Positions 50,642 through 64,000 are shown, counted from the stretch's first letter. The stretch is 64,000 bases of DNA from Cardinalis cardinalis (GCA_014549065.1 JACDOX010000033.1:6048922-6112921), one strand, 5' to 3'. Numbers and translations: made by a program. Notes: a model not told the origin generated them from the letters alone.

Positions 50642-53600
50642 CATAAGCCTATATGTTATACAGAGAAGTTAATTTTTCTGTTTCCAAGAATAACATTTAG
50701 TCATAGTATGTAATGTCTTCTTGCCAAACTTGAAAAGTATTTCACTATTAAAGTAGAAATATCTTATTTGTAAGACAATTTCAGCTGTGCTTGTGGTTGG
50801 ATGTGAATGCAAGATAAAACAAACACAGGAGAATTTAGTTCCATTTGGGCAGTTGTTTACTACTCATTTTGTGGTACAGGGGTTACTTTTTTTGTGTTTC
50901 TGTGGGTAGCGTTTAAAACAGTTCCTCAGGGCCTCAGATTTGTAAATTAAGCCAGTCCCAGTGATGGTATGANTTTGTAGTGAAGTAGGAAGGTGAATAA
51001 GGACATTTGGATTCAGGGGAATAAATTCTCCTTGGTCTTTGTACTGTCTCACACATACACTTCTGGCAAAAAGATTTTCTACCAGATAATCCTGCTGTAC
51101 AATTTTGTTTGGGGGAAAAATTGATGGCTTGTTTACTCGTATTAGTGTGCTGATTGCACACAGCCTGTAACTGTTGCAACACTAAAANATAAAAAGTTGA
51201 AAAAGTTTGGCACTGAGGAGGAGATAGAGCATCTGAAAACAAAAACCAGCCCTGGACAGAGGCCCTATCAACATGTGCCATTCAAAAAACAGGCTGGTCC
51301 CAAGAAATGAGGGAGTTGCAGGATGAGTGATAAGACATTTAGTATGTCATCCATGGCNTGCAGATGCTCTATCTGAACAACATAAAAGAGTTAAATTTCC
51401 AAAAGTTTGTGTCACTTTTTTACTATATAGTAAATGTTTTTTTCATTATTTCATAAACTGTTGAGGTTTCATGTGTGGTTTTTCTCAGTGTGGGGGTTCT
51501 GTGAAGGCTTGGGATTACTATCATGAGGTAATATGTCCCTTTTCTAAAATCTTGAATCACAAGTCTTTCAAGAGTCTAAGTCTGTGGAGTGGATAGTAAA
51601 TTCATTCTCCCTTATTGAAGCAGTGCTAACTGTTTTTCTGATGAGGTTATATGCAGAGTACATTTTCCTGCCTGTTCCTCTGATTTGCTGTCCCAAGGGA
51701 GTCATGGGACCTTGAAAAAGGGATTTGATTACATGAGTGGAGGAGAGCCTGACCTTCAGATGGCTCACCCTCCACAACTGAGGGTGGGGAGGTAAGAGTT
51801 TAGGCATATACTTGAGGGGAGAGAGATGTGCAGATCTTGCTTAGGGAGGCAAAACACTTATGCTTAATTACTGTTTTATCTGAAGGAAGCTTGATGGTTT
51901 TGTCCCTGCTGTTTGATTCAGGAGCAGTAACTGAGTCGGGGACAGAGTAATAGGAAAGAAATCCTTACAAAAGCTTTCTAGAAGCTGACATTTCATTCTG
52001 GGATTTTTTTTGTCTGGCAGCAGCTGGCTTGCTAGCTTGCAGTCCTGAGCTCTGGGTGTTACAGCAACCACCTTCTTTCCAAAACTCCTCCTTTTATTCT
52101 GCCTCATCTCCTCTAGCCAGCGATGTGTTTTGTGAGGCACAGAGGTGCTCACAGTTGCTGCTAATGGCTGAGAAGTGAGACATTTCTGGGGTGCTAGGTG
52201 TTATCTAGACATAGATGATGCTNGAAATGAAACTTTGTGGTGTTAAATCCAAGTGATCGTTAATCTCAGGGCGGTAATCCTCTTTGCCTCAGGTCACTAT
52301 TGCTCATGTGAAAATGAGCGCGTGAAACATGGTTTTGCAGGCATGCTTTTATGTGCCCTTCAGAGGTGTTTTGATGCCAATTTAAACCACATCATGACAC
52401 TTAATATCTAGGTGTCTCTGGAGACTTGAAACCCTCATGGTTTCAAAAATGTGATGGAACTATTTATGTCTGAGTACTTCTGTTCTTCCTCATAGCAGCT
52501 CTCTCAACATGTGTTTGGGCCTNGGCTGTCAATCTAGTTGTCAATACAAGGATCAGCTATTATTAACTTTGTGCAACTATATAGTCAAGCTTTTATAATA
52601 AACTGTGACTCAGAACTTAAATCAGGTTATTGTTGCTATTGCCTGGCAGAATGATTTCCCAGCCTGAGCCTATCAAACATTGTGCTTCTCAGACAGCAGC
52701 TTGAAGAACAACATCAAAACAGCAGGATGAGAGTGATAGAAAGTGTTGGACTCTTTCTTCTTGAAGTGCTGCAAGACTACTGCTCAAACACTTGTAATTC
52801 TTCTTGAATCTGAGGGCTTTCTTTTTCCATTTTCCTGGATCAATCACTTTTAGTTGGTGAAATAATGAAATGTCTTTATTTGGAAGCAGAGAAGTGGTGT
52901 TGCATGTTAGCTGTGGCCTTTATGGTGCTTGTAATACTTTTCCTGGACTGATAAGTCCCACTAAATCTGCAAGTGAGGACAGTCTTTCTTTCATGCTATC
53001 ATGTAGTACTGGACTGTGAGGAAAACCTTATTGTGCCATGCTTCATGCCTTCCTAGCTTGATAATGAGTTACCAAGAACTACTGATCAAAACATGCCTTT
53101 TTTTTTTNAATCCAGCTATGTGCTTCTTTATCTGTAATTTGATATAAACCATACTTCAGTAGTCCACAAATGAAAAATGTGGTATAACTCAATTGTATTC
53201 AGGCAGTTAAGTTGTACATCTAATCCTTTTCTGCCGTAATTTAAATCATATATTGGTTTTACAGTATTTGCTTTCTTTTGACTGTTGTTATTCCCTACAC
53301 GATTCAAAGTTAAGTTCTCTTCTTTCACTTCAGCATTGCNATGGGTATCAAAGCTATACTGACCATCCCTTTTAATCTTTCCCTTTCTACTGCTTGTAAT
53401 TCAGTTTGCCTTTTTGGGACTATCTATTTTGTATGAATTCTTAAAAATGACTTCATTATTTAAGTATTTTTGGTACATCTCATTAAACCATGCCAGCCTA
53501 AATATATAGTCTGTACCTACTTAAATTAATTGCTTTTTTTCCTTTTTTTTCTTATCTTAAAATCCTAGTTCTTAATTCTTATTAAAAATAATGCAAAGCC

Positions 53601-56600
53601 CAAGGTAAACACAATTGTTTGAGCTGTGCCATCAGGTATTCCTTCACATTCTCTTTTGGTTAATAGAAGACTTTCCTACAGTAATGGATTTGTCTATTCT
53701 GCATCTTTCTACTTCTAGTTATTAATCTAACTTCCTTGTTGTAACTTCTTATTTCCTTTGGTAGTTGTGACTCATGGTGTGCCCATGCCTTAGCCTTTCT
53801 GACTTTTGCATCTCTCCTGCTTGTATGCGTCTCTTTATACTCGCTCATATCAATGTATCTTTGTACCTCTCCTTTTTCGACTTTTAGAGTCCTTAAAGGG
53901 CTCTCNATGAAGCCTTACTGAGCTGCTGTTATGTATCTTGACTTTCATCCCCAGAAGAACATTTTGCTGTTGGGTCTTTTAATGCTACTTTCCTATAGAA
54001 AAGAGCAGCTTTTCATTTTTCTCTGAGTTGCTTCCTATGGGATCACAAACTCCCTCACCACGTCCTCCCCTCCCTATTCACACTCATTGTTGCAGAATCA
54101 CTTCAATCTAAAATGCCTTTTATGCTTAGTCTGGCAACTAGGGGCATTTGTTGCAAAGGGAGATACAAATGTGATCACTAATGTTGATATACTTGACAAG
54201 CTAGGGTGACTAGAGTCTGAAGGAAACTTGAGACCAGAAGGGTTTATGTTANTCAAAAGCAGATTAAATATCTAGAAATAGAGAAACTCTCATGCATCAG
54301 GGACAAATGAACCCCTAAATGAATTGGTATAGAAGAGATGGATGGACTATTACTGTGATCAGATACAGCTATTTCTGTGCTTGGCTGATAACCTGGGAGG
54401 TGGCAGATTGGTGTATAGTCTGTCAGAAAGAGGGAAGAAAATNTTGTCTTCCACTGTCTGTCAACATGTGTGTAATTTGGGGATAAGGATTAAATAATCA
54501 TAATAAACATCAGTGTTGCAACTGGCCTTGATAGGGAATTATGTATTTATGTGAGCTGTGTNTGGGATCAGGTCCAGTATCTCCAAGGGTGGTGTCCATG
54601 GAGAGGAATTTATTCACAGTTTGGGGAATTATTTTAAATCTACCCTTGTAGCATTTCATATTGCTTTTAAATGTAATACATCCACAGCAAATACATATGT
54701 GTGGGGACAGATAACTGAAGATGCAGTAATTTTCATTTTCCAGTTATTCTGTATTTGCCAGTAGGATTAGCTTCATGCTTGTTGTCCATTCTGTGATATT
54801 NGTGTTGTAGGTACCTGTAGACACTTGGGCACAAAGAAGCTGAGATGACTCAGTTGTTCCCATGTCTGTGTTTGTTAACTGTATGGCAGATAGGGATGGA
54901 AGCTTCAGCCATAAGGTTGCTCTGAAGTTCATTATTTTATCAAACTTTCTAATGCCAAGAAAAAGCACCAGCCATCTTTCAGCTGCTTATTGGTTTGTGT
55001 TTCTGTGGTGGTTTCTTTGGTTTTTTTTTTGACTGTTTGAATCATATTCCCAAATTGCTTTTTCTGTGTGTGGGTTTTNTGTGACTTGGTATAAAGTACA
55101 TCACAGACTTTAGAAACTAGGGAATCACGTTCCACAGAGCCATTGTTTGTTTGTTTTGGGATTTCTGTTTGATTTCCTTATCAAAGCAAAATGCTTTTCC
55201 TGTGTTAAGCATGTTGCTGTGGATGTGAAGGGTGNTATGTGTCTTAAGCATGATCCAGTGTGAAGCAGACAGACCACCCATTTTCAAAACGTTCCAGAGA
55301 ACAAAAGATATTCATGCTGACAGATCACATGTTCTGTCATTGTAACACCAAACTATTAAGTAAAACTGTCCCTCAAGGCAAAACATTTCATTTATTATGC
55401 TTTGAATGGGTGTCTTGTTTATTAAGATGTACTAAGTAGCTAAATCCAGATTGTACTGCAGGCAAGGAAAATTGATTTATCACAGCTCTTTGTTATGGGG
55501 CGCTTTATATTTAGTGTAATTGTCTTTAGTTTTAGACTAAGGACGATATGTTGAAGTATCAAGTCCTACTCCAGAATATGCAGTTTGTTGTTTTTAAACT
55601 TGCTCTCTCTAGAAGTTGTAGTGATGACTGACAGTGCATGCTTGCAGGAGTGAGCAAGATGCATGAGCAGCATGTGCACACTTGTCTTTACTGGAGCTCT
55701 TGTATTGGGAAGGGAAAAAAAACTTGGGGCTCTTAGACATTGGATCTTCTTTTGAGGAATGAAAATAGGTGTGGTCATGCTGAGTTCTGCTGATGTAGTC
55801 TCAATAAGGGTCATCTGATCAACATGGACTGTCATTGGAAGACATGACATGAGGTTTCTTGATCTGACATTTTTCTTTAAATCATCAGAAGAGATGGGAG
55901 GAGGAGGGAAGGGTGTAAACTGGAGAAGACAAAGAAAGGAATTCCAAAGGCATGGAAGTGTTTGAGAAATTATGTGCTTGTGAGTTATTGTGGAGGTAGG
56001 AGGCAAAAATGTTCTCTGTGTCAGCATTTATATCTATACACAGGGTCTTGATCTGGCAGAAGGGGCTAAAGCTCAGGGAGACAGCAGGCACACCAGAATT
56101 AGTGGTAACAGTTAAGAATCAAAAGAAAGTAAAATCCCAGCTCCAGATGGTCTAACCTTGTGCAGTGCTACTCAGTCATCTTGTGGGGACACATGGTGCT
56201 GATTAAGCTTAAAACTGCAAATAACGGTATAAATTGACTGGCTGGTTGTAGGCTGTTTATGATCCTTAGTTTAGCAAGATTTTGTTACCTCATCTGAAAA
56301 ACATCAACTTGGATAATCATGTCTAAGGCTTTTGGGAAAGGTTTTAAGGAAAGCCAGTGGTAACATTGCTAATATCTCCTCCCTGCTCCCAGATGCCTCC
56401 AATCTTCCCATTCTCTCTTTTCCTTGAGAGAGGGGAATTACTTACTGTTACATGTACTGTAGCTCTTGGCATGCTGGAACTACTNGTGGGTTTTCATTCC
56501 ATCTGTGGACTTGGTCTCTGTCCTCTAGATTCTTTGAATTTGTTTTGGACATGGCTTTGTGATGAGCTGTGCCACTGAGATTTAGTAGTAGAACCTTCTC

Positions 56601-58150
56601 TGACAGACTGTTAAGCTGAGAAAGCTGCAGTGATGCTGAGCCTCATTTCCTCCATCTGTGAAAAACTAAAAAAAAAGGTGGAATGAAATATTACCTGTCT
56701 TGTTTCACAGGAATTGCAAGCAGCCCAAGGAAGCTGTGATCTTTAGATGAGCGCTTGAGCAAGTATGTAGCACACCTGCCTCTGGCTTTAACCGATTTGT
56801 CTAAACCCTGATACAACTGATGATGGTTTGTATCCCTTGGTTCTAGAATAGGAGAGAGGATTTTCTAGGGAGAAACAATATTTAGAACTCTGTTTTCTGA
56901 CAGCTAGTACAGCCACCTCAAAGATTGTTGTAGGACTTTTCCGGGACTTGAACCGAAGTTAACACTGTAGCTGTGCTGTGTGTTGGAGTCTGTGAATGCT
57001 GACTGGGATGTGCTGGGTGGGTACCTTGCCGNGCAATCCCCCATGACACCTGAATCATCTGACTGACCAGGAATATGTCTACAGCAATTGTGTGGAAATC
57101 AGAAACACACTCATTAGAGAATACTAGCAGGCTACAGCTTAGCTTTTCATTCAAGATATTTCTCTGTAGCACATGTGTGTTTTATCTTTCTCATTTGTTC
57201 CTTTTGGGAAGGGAGGGAGAGGGGGAGAGCAATAAGTTACAGTCTTCTGAATCCAATTTATTTTTTCTCCTCCCCTTTTGAAAGTCTTATTTCCTCACTC
57301 AGTGCAGACACAGCCGTGTGGTCTAACTACAAAATAGACTGTAGTCAATTCTGCCATCTGCTGATGATCTCTTCTGGCTGCTTGCCAGCATGCTTGTAAT
57401 ATGNAGCTAAATCCAAATTAGCTGAGGACATCAGTAGGATTCTGCCCATGCTATAGGTAAAGAGAGGCAAAATGTGGCCTGGTTTTTGATAAAATTATTT
57501 TTGTATTACTAGAATTATTCTTCATGTTCTAAATCAGNATTTACAGGCAAGAACTGAGTTTCTGTTTACAGCTTTGTTAACTATGTCATATTAATCTCTT
57601 AATTACTGCTGATTGCAAAAAGTGGTAGCTAGCCAGTGTCTTGAATTTGAATGTTGTCAGTCGCTGGGAATATGGGATTTCACATGTTGTTGGGGAGTTA
57701 AACCTTGCCTGTGTTTGTATCGGGACATAACAAGCTTGCTTCCACTGTAATGTGGAAACAGATAAAATTGCAGTGATGTATTAATTGTCTGCAGATGATT
57801 TGGTGAGGGGGCTTCCAGAAACAGGGTATCTCGTAGTGTTTGTGGTTTTGTGGGAAAAACTGAAAGAACAGAGTGGAACTGTATCCANCTGTTGATTTGT
57901 ATTTGCGTTCCTAGTACTTGCCTTGCCCTGGGTCCCCAGTGCCTTTTTGAATGTATCCCAGACCCAAAGGCTCCCTCTTGGGCTAATCTCTTCCTAGCCA
58001 TTGAAACACAGAGGCAACAAAAATGAGAGCAAGCTTACAATGAGCTTGTAGCAGATAAGTTACAGAACATATAAAGATACAATACTGAAGCAATCTCTGA
58101 AGATATTCCTCCTTTATTTACTTAATATTAACTTTTCCTATGAAAGAAAC

Positions 58151-58203
58151 TGTTACTGTGACTGCAGGATGAAGATGTTACTGTGACAGGCAGGATGCAG
58201 ATG
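58151..58203 (+). repeat. Imperfect 25-bp tandem duplication
   Basis: TGTTACTGTGACTGCAGGAT at 58151 is repeated with changes as TGTTACTGTGACAGGCAGGAT-like sequence from 58176, both followed by GAAGATG or GCAGATG. Confidence 0.65.
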
Positions 58204-59949
58204 CTCTGAAATCAGCTATGTGATGTTGGTCCTCGTTTTCTAGGGCAAGCTGGTCGCTGGAGGAAGGAGAAAGTGACTTCTGGTGTATTGCACATCAGAC
58301 TGAATTTTAAGTGTTTTGCATCTTCCTCGACATGATACAGTTAGTTCATTAGAGCAGAAGTTCTAGCTGGGCTGTGTTTCTGGTGTAATATTTTTTACAT
58401 GGTACTTCTAATGCTGTGTTTTAACTCCTTTTTTGTGTCTGAATATGAAACAGTTAGCAAAGAAATGATCACTGAAGTTTTAAAATCCTGTGCATGCTGG
58501 GCAAGTAGAGTGTGAGAAGGATTTCAAATAAATGGGGAGTATGTGATATTTTAATAATAAACTATACCCAAAGAACATGCTTGTTAAGGAATCTGTCCNT
58601 GAGAGTTGCTGAGAAGTGATATCTTTTAGTCTTGAATTCCCATGTTTTGTCTGTCTGGCTGCCATGTTATTCTTTAAAGTATTGCTGATAACACCTGTCT
58701 TGGGACAGTTGAAGCGAAGACCAGAGATATTCCTTGATGCTTTTCCTTTCTTTTTTTACACACTGCAGTTTCCCAGCAGGGTATCTGCAAACTCAGTGAC
58801 ACACTTGGGAGCTTTTCTTTCCTCTGGGCTCCTCTGCAAGTTGTACTGTGGATTGGCCTCCATTCCTACTAGGCATGCTATAGGTAAAGGTACCAAAGAT
58901 TAGTGTAAATGCAGAAGGAAGGCTATAGAAAGATCTGAGTAGGCCTCAGATAATGAAAAAATAATTTTGAAATTTTAGCTTTCAATCCTGCAGGTACTTA
59001 AGTGTACCTACTTTGTTTTATGCACCATGACTAACTACTGAAAGCAACGGGACTCCAAAGACCCTGATGCAGAGGAGAGATGTTATGTGGCTTCAATATA
59101 AAGTATGATTTTGATTGTTAAATGCCATTTGCTTTGCAAACAGGCTCTCCATCTTCTTGCATCNCACTATGGTTTTTAACTGAAAGTCAGAGAATTCCTG
59201 GTAGTTGAAGTACAAAGAAGGACAAGTGTTTTTCACCAACTGTGGTTTTCCAAATGCACTGTGTGCTTACTGCTTTCCAGTTCTAGATACTCCCCCTGTT
59301 TCCCTTTCTNGACTGGAGAAGCAGGAAGTTATCCATTCATTAACAACATTTCATATTCTCAGTCAAAAAGGCCAGCTGTAAGTTGGGATGAGNGAATGGG
59401 TATGAACTGAAGAGGTTCCTGGGCTCTGCAGTAATACAAGCTCTGGCTTGGATTGCTGCCAGCCNCTGGGGGTTACAGTACTGTGGGAGGGGAAAAGGGG
59501 TAGGTATAGAGATTTATTTAGCAGTTAATTCAAGTGGCTTGTAAGCTTTTGAATGCTGAGCAATCAGCCCAGTAGGGGAGCTCTTCCACTGTGTCTCGCG
59601 ATGTGTGCTTGCTATTAAGTGTTTATAACAGAATGAAAGCGTGTTGTGTTAAAACACTGGGTACTTAACAAGCAGCATGCCCCTTGGCTAANCCAGCAGA
59701 CACCCTGTGTTTGGCTGGAGAAGTAGAAGAGGTCAGCATGGCCTTTCTTTTTTTAATTATGTTGTTTAAATTCTTGTTGACCTCCATCTTATAAAATAAC
59801 TGAAAAGTCAAATCCAAAAATTCAGCAGCTTTTCTTAAAACCTTGAGTGATTCACTGGCACAGACATTGAGGGCATCAGTGTCTCCTTGCCAAGGCAGTG
59901 TGCACAGGTTCTTGCCTGAGCAAGTGTTTAGAAGGAATAGATCTCAATA

Positions 59950-60757
59950 CACAAAAGGGATCAAGTGCACCCCCAGCTAGCTTGCGGATGATACCCAGCT
60001 GAGTGGTGTGGTTGACCCTCCTGAAGGATGGAATGCCATCCAGAGGGACCTGGACAAGCTTGACAAGTGGGCCCATGGGAATTTTGTGTGGTTTAACAGG
60101 ANCAAGTGCAAGGTGCTGCACCTGGGTTAAGGAAACTCCTGGTATCAGAACAGGCAGAGAGCAGCCCTGGGAAGCAGGACTTGGGGCTGCTGGGGGGTGA
60201 GAAGCTGGACACTACCCAGCGCTCACAGGCCAGAAACCCAATTGTATCCTGAGCTGCATCAGAGAGGGGCCAGCAGGGCAAGGGAGGGGATTCTGCCCCT
60301 CTGCTCTGCTCTGGTGAGACCCCACCTGCAGTGATGCTTTCAGATTTGGGGTTCCCAGCTGGGAGCATTGGGATTGTTCAGTCTAGAAAAGTGAATGCTT
60401 AGGGGTGACCCAATTACAGGCTTCTAGTACCTGAAAGGCATCAATAAGAAAGATGGGAAGAGAGTCTTACTTAAAAGGGCATGTGGTGGCAGGACAAGGG
60501 TTATGGCTTTCAACTGACAGTAGGTTAAATTAGATATTGGAGAAAAAAAAAAAATCTTTTTTTGGGGGATAGTAAGGCACTGCAGGTTGCTCAGGGAAGT
60601 TGTGGATGCTCCATCCTTGGAGTTGTTCAAAGCCAGGTTGGATGGGGCACTGAGCAAGCTGGTGTAGTAGAAGGTGTCCCTGTCCATGGCAGGAGGGTTG
60701 GAACAGGATTATTTTTAAGGTCCCTTACAACCCAAGTATTCTAAGGGTCTATGATTT
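59950..60757 (+). mobile_element. CR1 LINE, 3' end, truncated and decayed
   Basis: The block carries hallmark CR1 3' sequence: GGATGCCATCCAGAGGGACCTGG-like and TGCACCTGGGTT segments, and near the end the GGTCCCTTACAACCCAAGTA stretch followed by a degenerate TCTATGATT terminal repeat. One frame still shows the C-terminal polymerase remnant as NAIQRDLDKL, WAHGN and KCKVLHLG, which is then broken by a stop. It is truncated at the 5' end, as most CR1 copies are, and non-functional. An A12 plus T7 tract at about 60541-60566 is internal. Confidence 0.93.
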
Positions 60758-63267
60758 TTTTTAGTGACTTTTAAGCAATTGGGACTTGTGCCTTTGATTT
60801 ATTTATTTCTGGCTGTAAGTACAAATTTTTAGGTTTGTCTTACTCTCTTCTGTGTCTGTACTCTTCATTTGTGTTGGGAATGTTGAGTTTGTGAGCTATC
60901 TTATCAAAGCCAAGCTTGAAATGTATGATCTAGGGTGGCAAGAGGACACATTAACTGAAGGTNTTAAATCTTAGCCAAAGGTGTTTTATCTACAATTTTA
61001 ATTGTATNGTTGTGTTAAGTGAATGTAAATAAAATACTTCCAAAGTAGTCTGACCTAAACCATGATCTCTTCTTGGCTGTTGTCTGTGGCTGTCAGGATA
61101 GGTGCTGGATATGTTTGGGATGCTGGAGAGTTGTAATGTGCTTTATGAAGCATTTTAGTGTCAAAGTGAGTGCATGAAATGCTGTGTAATTGTACATCCC
61201 CAAAGATGGCTGCTATGCAAGTTTAGAAAGACAGAGTAACAGGAAGAGTTCTCCACCTAAGAACTTGAAAGGTTTTTAGATGTGATTAAAGAGGTGGAAA
61301 ATAGTGTGTGTATTTTTTCTGGTTTGTTTATTTTGTCTGGCTTAATCTTGTGAACTCTTTCCTGCTATAAGCAAACTGTAAAAAGCAAAGAATAGTGGTG
61401 AACCCATCATGCATATCCTGTGCTCAGATGGGGAGCTTAAAAATATTTTTCTAGGCTTTCCATCAGTTGGCTGTAGGCACAAAGCAATTCTTTAGCTTTA
61501 AGACTGGTGTTTAAGGACTGTGGAGAAGAAAGGGGCAGCATTCCAGGGGAAGAGGGAAGATCTGCTTCTGCAAAGGAGTGACCCCAGTGCAAGCTGGTCT
61601 TACAGCTGTACAGCTGCCAGAGGAGTGCGTTGTGAGGGAGGAAATAGAGCCTGATGTCCCCTGATTCAAGATGGCAAATTTCAGTTTTGCTGCGGAAATG
61701 GGATGGCAAGTCCTGAAAATGTGCAAGGCCCTGCCCAGAGGGGCTCCCTGATTTCTGAGACCATTGCTGCACCAGAATCTGTTGTCTGGTGTGGGTAAGA
61801 ACTGCATTTTCCCCAAATCTTTGGAAAGCACTATTCTGCTTCAGTGAATACCTGTGAAATCTGCTTTTGTTTAGATCAGTTATATAAGAGAATAGCTTTC
61901 TTTTGCAGTCCTTCATTTTATTCTTGTTACAACAAATGTTTTGTGCTTCTACTAAATGCCAATAGATAATAGATGGGTGTCAAACCTTCCACCAGTTCCT
62001 GTACAATGTGAAGGTGTGTTCAAGGCTGCCACAGCAAGGTACCAGCCATACAGTAAAATTCTTAACAACCTTCCAGTGTTTTTAAAAGAAGTATCTGTTT
62101 CCATCATATTGAATTGAATGTTTCATAAAATTAAATAAAAAGAATAAAACCAATCCAAACAATAGTTACCAAGCTCAGTCTACATTTTTTAATCTGTGGT
62201 AGTCAAATACCTTCTAAAAGTAATTGGTACCAGTTGTGTCTTGACACTCTTTAGCCTCTGGAGAGGTTATTATTAAAAGTATTTTCAGAAGATATGGCAG
62301 CAGCTGTAAAGTTTGTTTTCCTTACAGGTAAATTAATGTTTAGCTGCAAGAAAGTCAGTCCAGCATTTCTGAGCCAGAAAATCTTGAATGTTAATAGCAA
62401 GAGTTGTGAAATAGACAGCCAATCTCTGAAATAATTCAAGATCATGCCAAACATATTGAACATTGTATATAAACAACAATATTTTTCTTGGAGCTGGATC
62501 CAAGCTCTCTTTTCTTCTGTTTAAATAGCTAAAGAATAAACAGGTTAGTGACTAAGGATTAACATTGATTTTAGTAATTCCAGGTCTGCTTGATTAGCAG
62601 CAGGCTTCTTTCCAGGCTTCACTTCTTTTCATGCTGGGCTACCAAACTGCAGGATGTACAGGTTCTGCAACTGAGTTTTCAAAGTGGCTAGAGACAGTGT
62701 TCAGCAAATGTGATTCTGGACATCCACTTGCAGGTAAATATACTTTAAAATAAGCCAACAGACCTCAAACCTTACAGCTGATCTTTTGCTGTACTGAATA
62801 ATTTAGATATTTTACTACTTAGTGATTTATTTTCTTTAGCAACCTTTACTAGAAAGTTTTTCTGACAGTGTTTTTTTAAACTAGAAATAAATGAGACATT
62901 ATTAGCAATACATTCACAATTTACATGGTGAGGNGCTTGAATAGATGGTAATAGAGGCCTTGCATGGTCTACTGAGTAGCATGTGTGGCTTTCCTCTAAT
63001 CTACTTTCTGCTACAGAACAAGTGGCAGTGGCACACACTTGGGTCCGGGAAACCANTGCCAAGTGTTTTCCTGTGTGAGTGGAGACCCCCATGTCTGACA
63101 CTGCCAGCAGGAGGTCTTCCCATGTTTGTTTGCTGTCCTCTCTCAGGTGTCTGCAGGACAGATGTGCAGTGCAGCCTTCACATGCTGAGGATCAGGATGA
63201 GCCTGTTCATAGAACAGATGCTGTGAAAGTCACACAATGCCTNTGGCACTCCTGTCACACACACAGA

Positions 63268-63660
63268 GAATGTTCTGAATTGGTATATGTAGGGGGATAG
63301 AATATAAGAAAATAAAGGTAGTGTAGAAAGTAATCTTACTCNTAAGGAGTTGCAGCTGGGCCATTTATAAAAGATTAGGAACAGGCGTGACTTTAACAGG
63401 CCACAGCTGTAACCAATGAGAAGAAGAGTGCTGTAAAAGAGTGGGGTGTCTGGTTGAAAAGGGAACTGGAGTCAGTTGGCTGTTTTGTGAAGGAGAGTCA
63501 GTGCTCTGAGGAGCTGCCCATGAGAAACACCAAGAAGGTNTGANACTTCTGTGATAGGAGACAACAGTATGGAANCCCTGCAATAAGATTACAACAGGTA
63601 TGGATAGCGCCATGCAGCGTCAGGATCAAAACTGAGACTAAGAGCTGGTGTAATGTTCAC
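63268..63660 (+). mobile_element. Probable solo LTR or LTR fragment, third family
   Basis: The block contains a CCAAT box (AACCAATGAG near 63411) about 20 bp before a TATA-like TGTAAAAGA. This is a promoter arrangement typical of a U3 region, followed by an ERV-like downstream part. A 7-bp word, AATGTTC, occurs at 63269-63275 and 63652-63658 and could be a target-site duplication, though the element ends would then not be perfect TG...CA. Assignment rests on layout and general recollection of avian LTRs. Confidence 0.4.
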
Positions 63661-64000
63661 ACCTGCAGTGGACCCTCACATAAAAAAAATAAATTGTGCC
63701 TGAAATTCTGTTTAGTAAGGAATGGAAATAGGACATGCAATAGGTTAAACTGCACACAGTGTCTTCATTGTAAAGTTCATTCCACATTAAATATTNGATT
63801 TATCTGGATTTTTAATTACCTAACTCATTGAGAGACTGTTCTCCCAGCACCACTACAGCACCAATTCACTTATCTGGTGGTTTTTTATTTCTTTTTTCTT
63901 TTCTTCCTGTCTCCAACCTCCCCTGTCAGCTTTTCCTTTTTTAAGGAAAACCAAATGCCAAACAAATTAAAGCAAACCCCACAGCTGGGTTTAGCCCTGT

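Larger units (their letters stand above)
16852..64000 (+). other. KIF26B: KIF26B intron 2, 5' part (continues beyond window)
   Basis: The intron starts at the GTGAGC donor after exon 2 and runs to the window edge. I looked for the next coding segment, which in the human protein encodes a second CxxC cysteine pair and precedes the motor, and found nothing like it in any frame. KIF26B is known to have very long 5' introns in mammals, so this fits. Besides the repeats listed separately, the intron is unique AT-rich sequence with frequent T and A tracts (for example T runs at 17155-17178, 17524-17537 and about 36468-36484). Confidence 0.8.

Noticed and set aside
55566..56027. Minus-strand ORF of 153 codons
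   Set aside because: No family resemblance, and its size is within chance expectation.
61437..61916. Minus-strand ORF of 159 codons
   Set aside because: A rough estimate for AT-balanced random sequence gives a few ORFs of this size in 64 kb. No recognisable domain, no codon bias and no repeat match were seen.
1..64000. CRISPR arrays, operons, prophage or bacterial systems
   Set aside because: The sequence is vertebrate nuclear DNA with spliced coding exons and CpG islands. No regularly spaced repeats or prokaryotic gene structure were seen.

Overview
The window looks like avian nuclear DNA. It is AT-rich and gene-poor, and it holds a 3' CR1 LINE copy, several bird-type solo LTR fragments, two CpG islands and the start of one vertebrate gene. 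Many isolated N bases and one 55-base gap (1411-1465) indicate a draft or ambiguity-masked assembly. The species cannot be fixed from the sequence. CR1 also occurs in crocodilians and turtles, but the LTR families look avian to me.

The only gene I can support is KIF26B, an atypical kinesin-11 family member, on the + strand. Coding exon 1 (16129-16191, 21 codons) carries the start codon. It is followed by a 258-bp intron and coding exon 2 (16450-16851, 134 codons), which ends at a GTGAGC donor. Everything from 16852 to the right edge reads as the first part of a very long intron. The next KIF26B exon, just upstream of the motor region, is not present. The two exons sit in a CpG island (about 15430-16960) with a GC-rich 5' leader that contains several upstream ATGs.

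Left of the gene (1-13430) I see intergenic DNA with no supported gene: a purine-rich AAAG microsatellite, a poly-C tract and one minus-strand LTR fragment at 8.3 kb. A second, separate CpG island lies at about 13430-14360. It contains a 28-bp minisatellite, a CCNGTC hexamer array, a good CTCF-type motif and a plausible splice donor, so it could be an alternative first exon or promoter, or a boundary element.

The intron (16852-64000) holds further repeats: LTR fragments at 24.1, 43.7, 44.4, 38.1-38.7 and probably 63.3-63.65 kb, and CR1 pieces at 48.3 and 60.0-60.8 kb. It also has a long A tract at 40.1 kb, several perfect short palindromes or hairpins, and a compact cluster of MEIS/HOX/E-box-type motifs 1.5 kb into the intron that may be an enhancer. 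All ORFs above 130 codons other than the KIF26B frame are explained by GC-rich sequence or repeats, or are within chance expectation. I found no undescribed multi-gene system. The most useful leads are the upstream CpG island, the uORF cluster, the in-frame retainable intron 1 and the motif cluster in intron 2.
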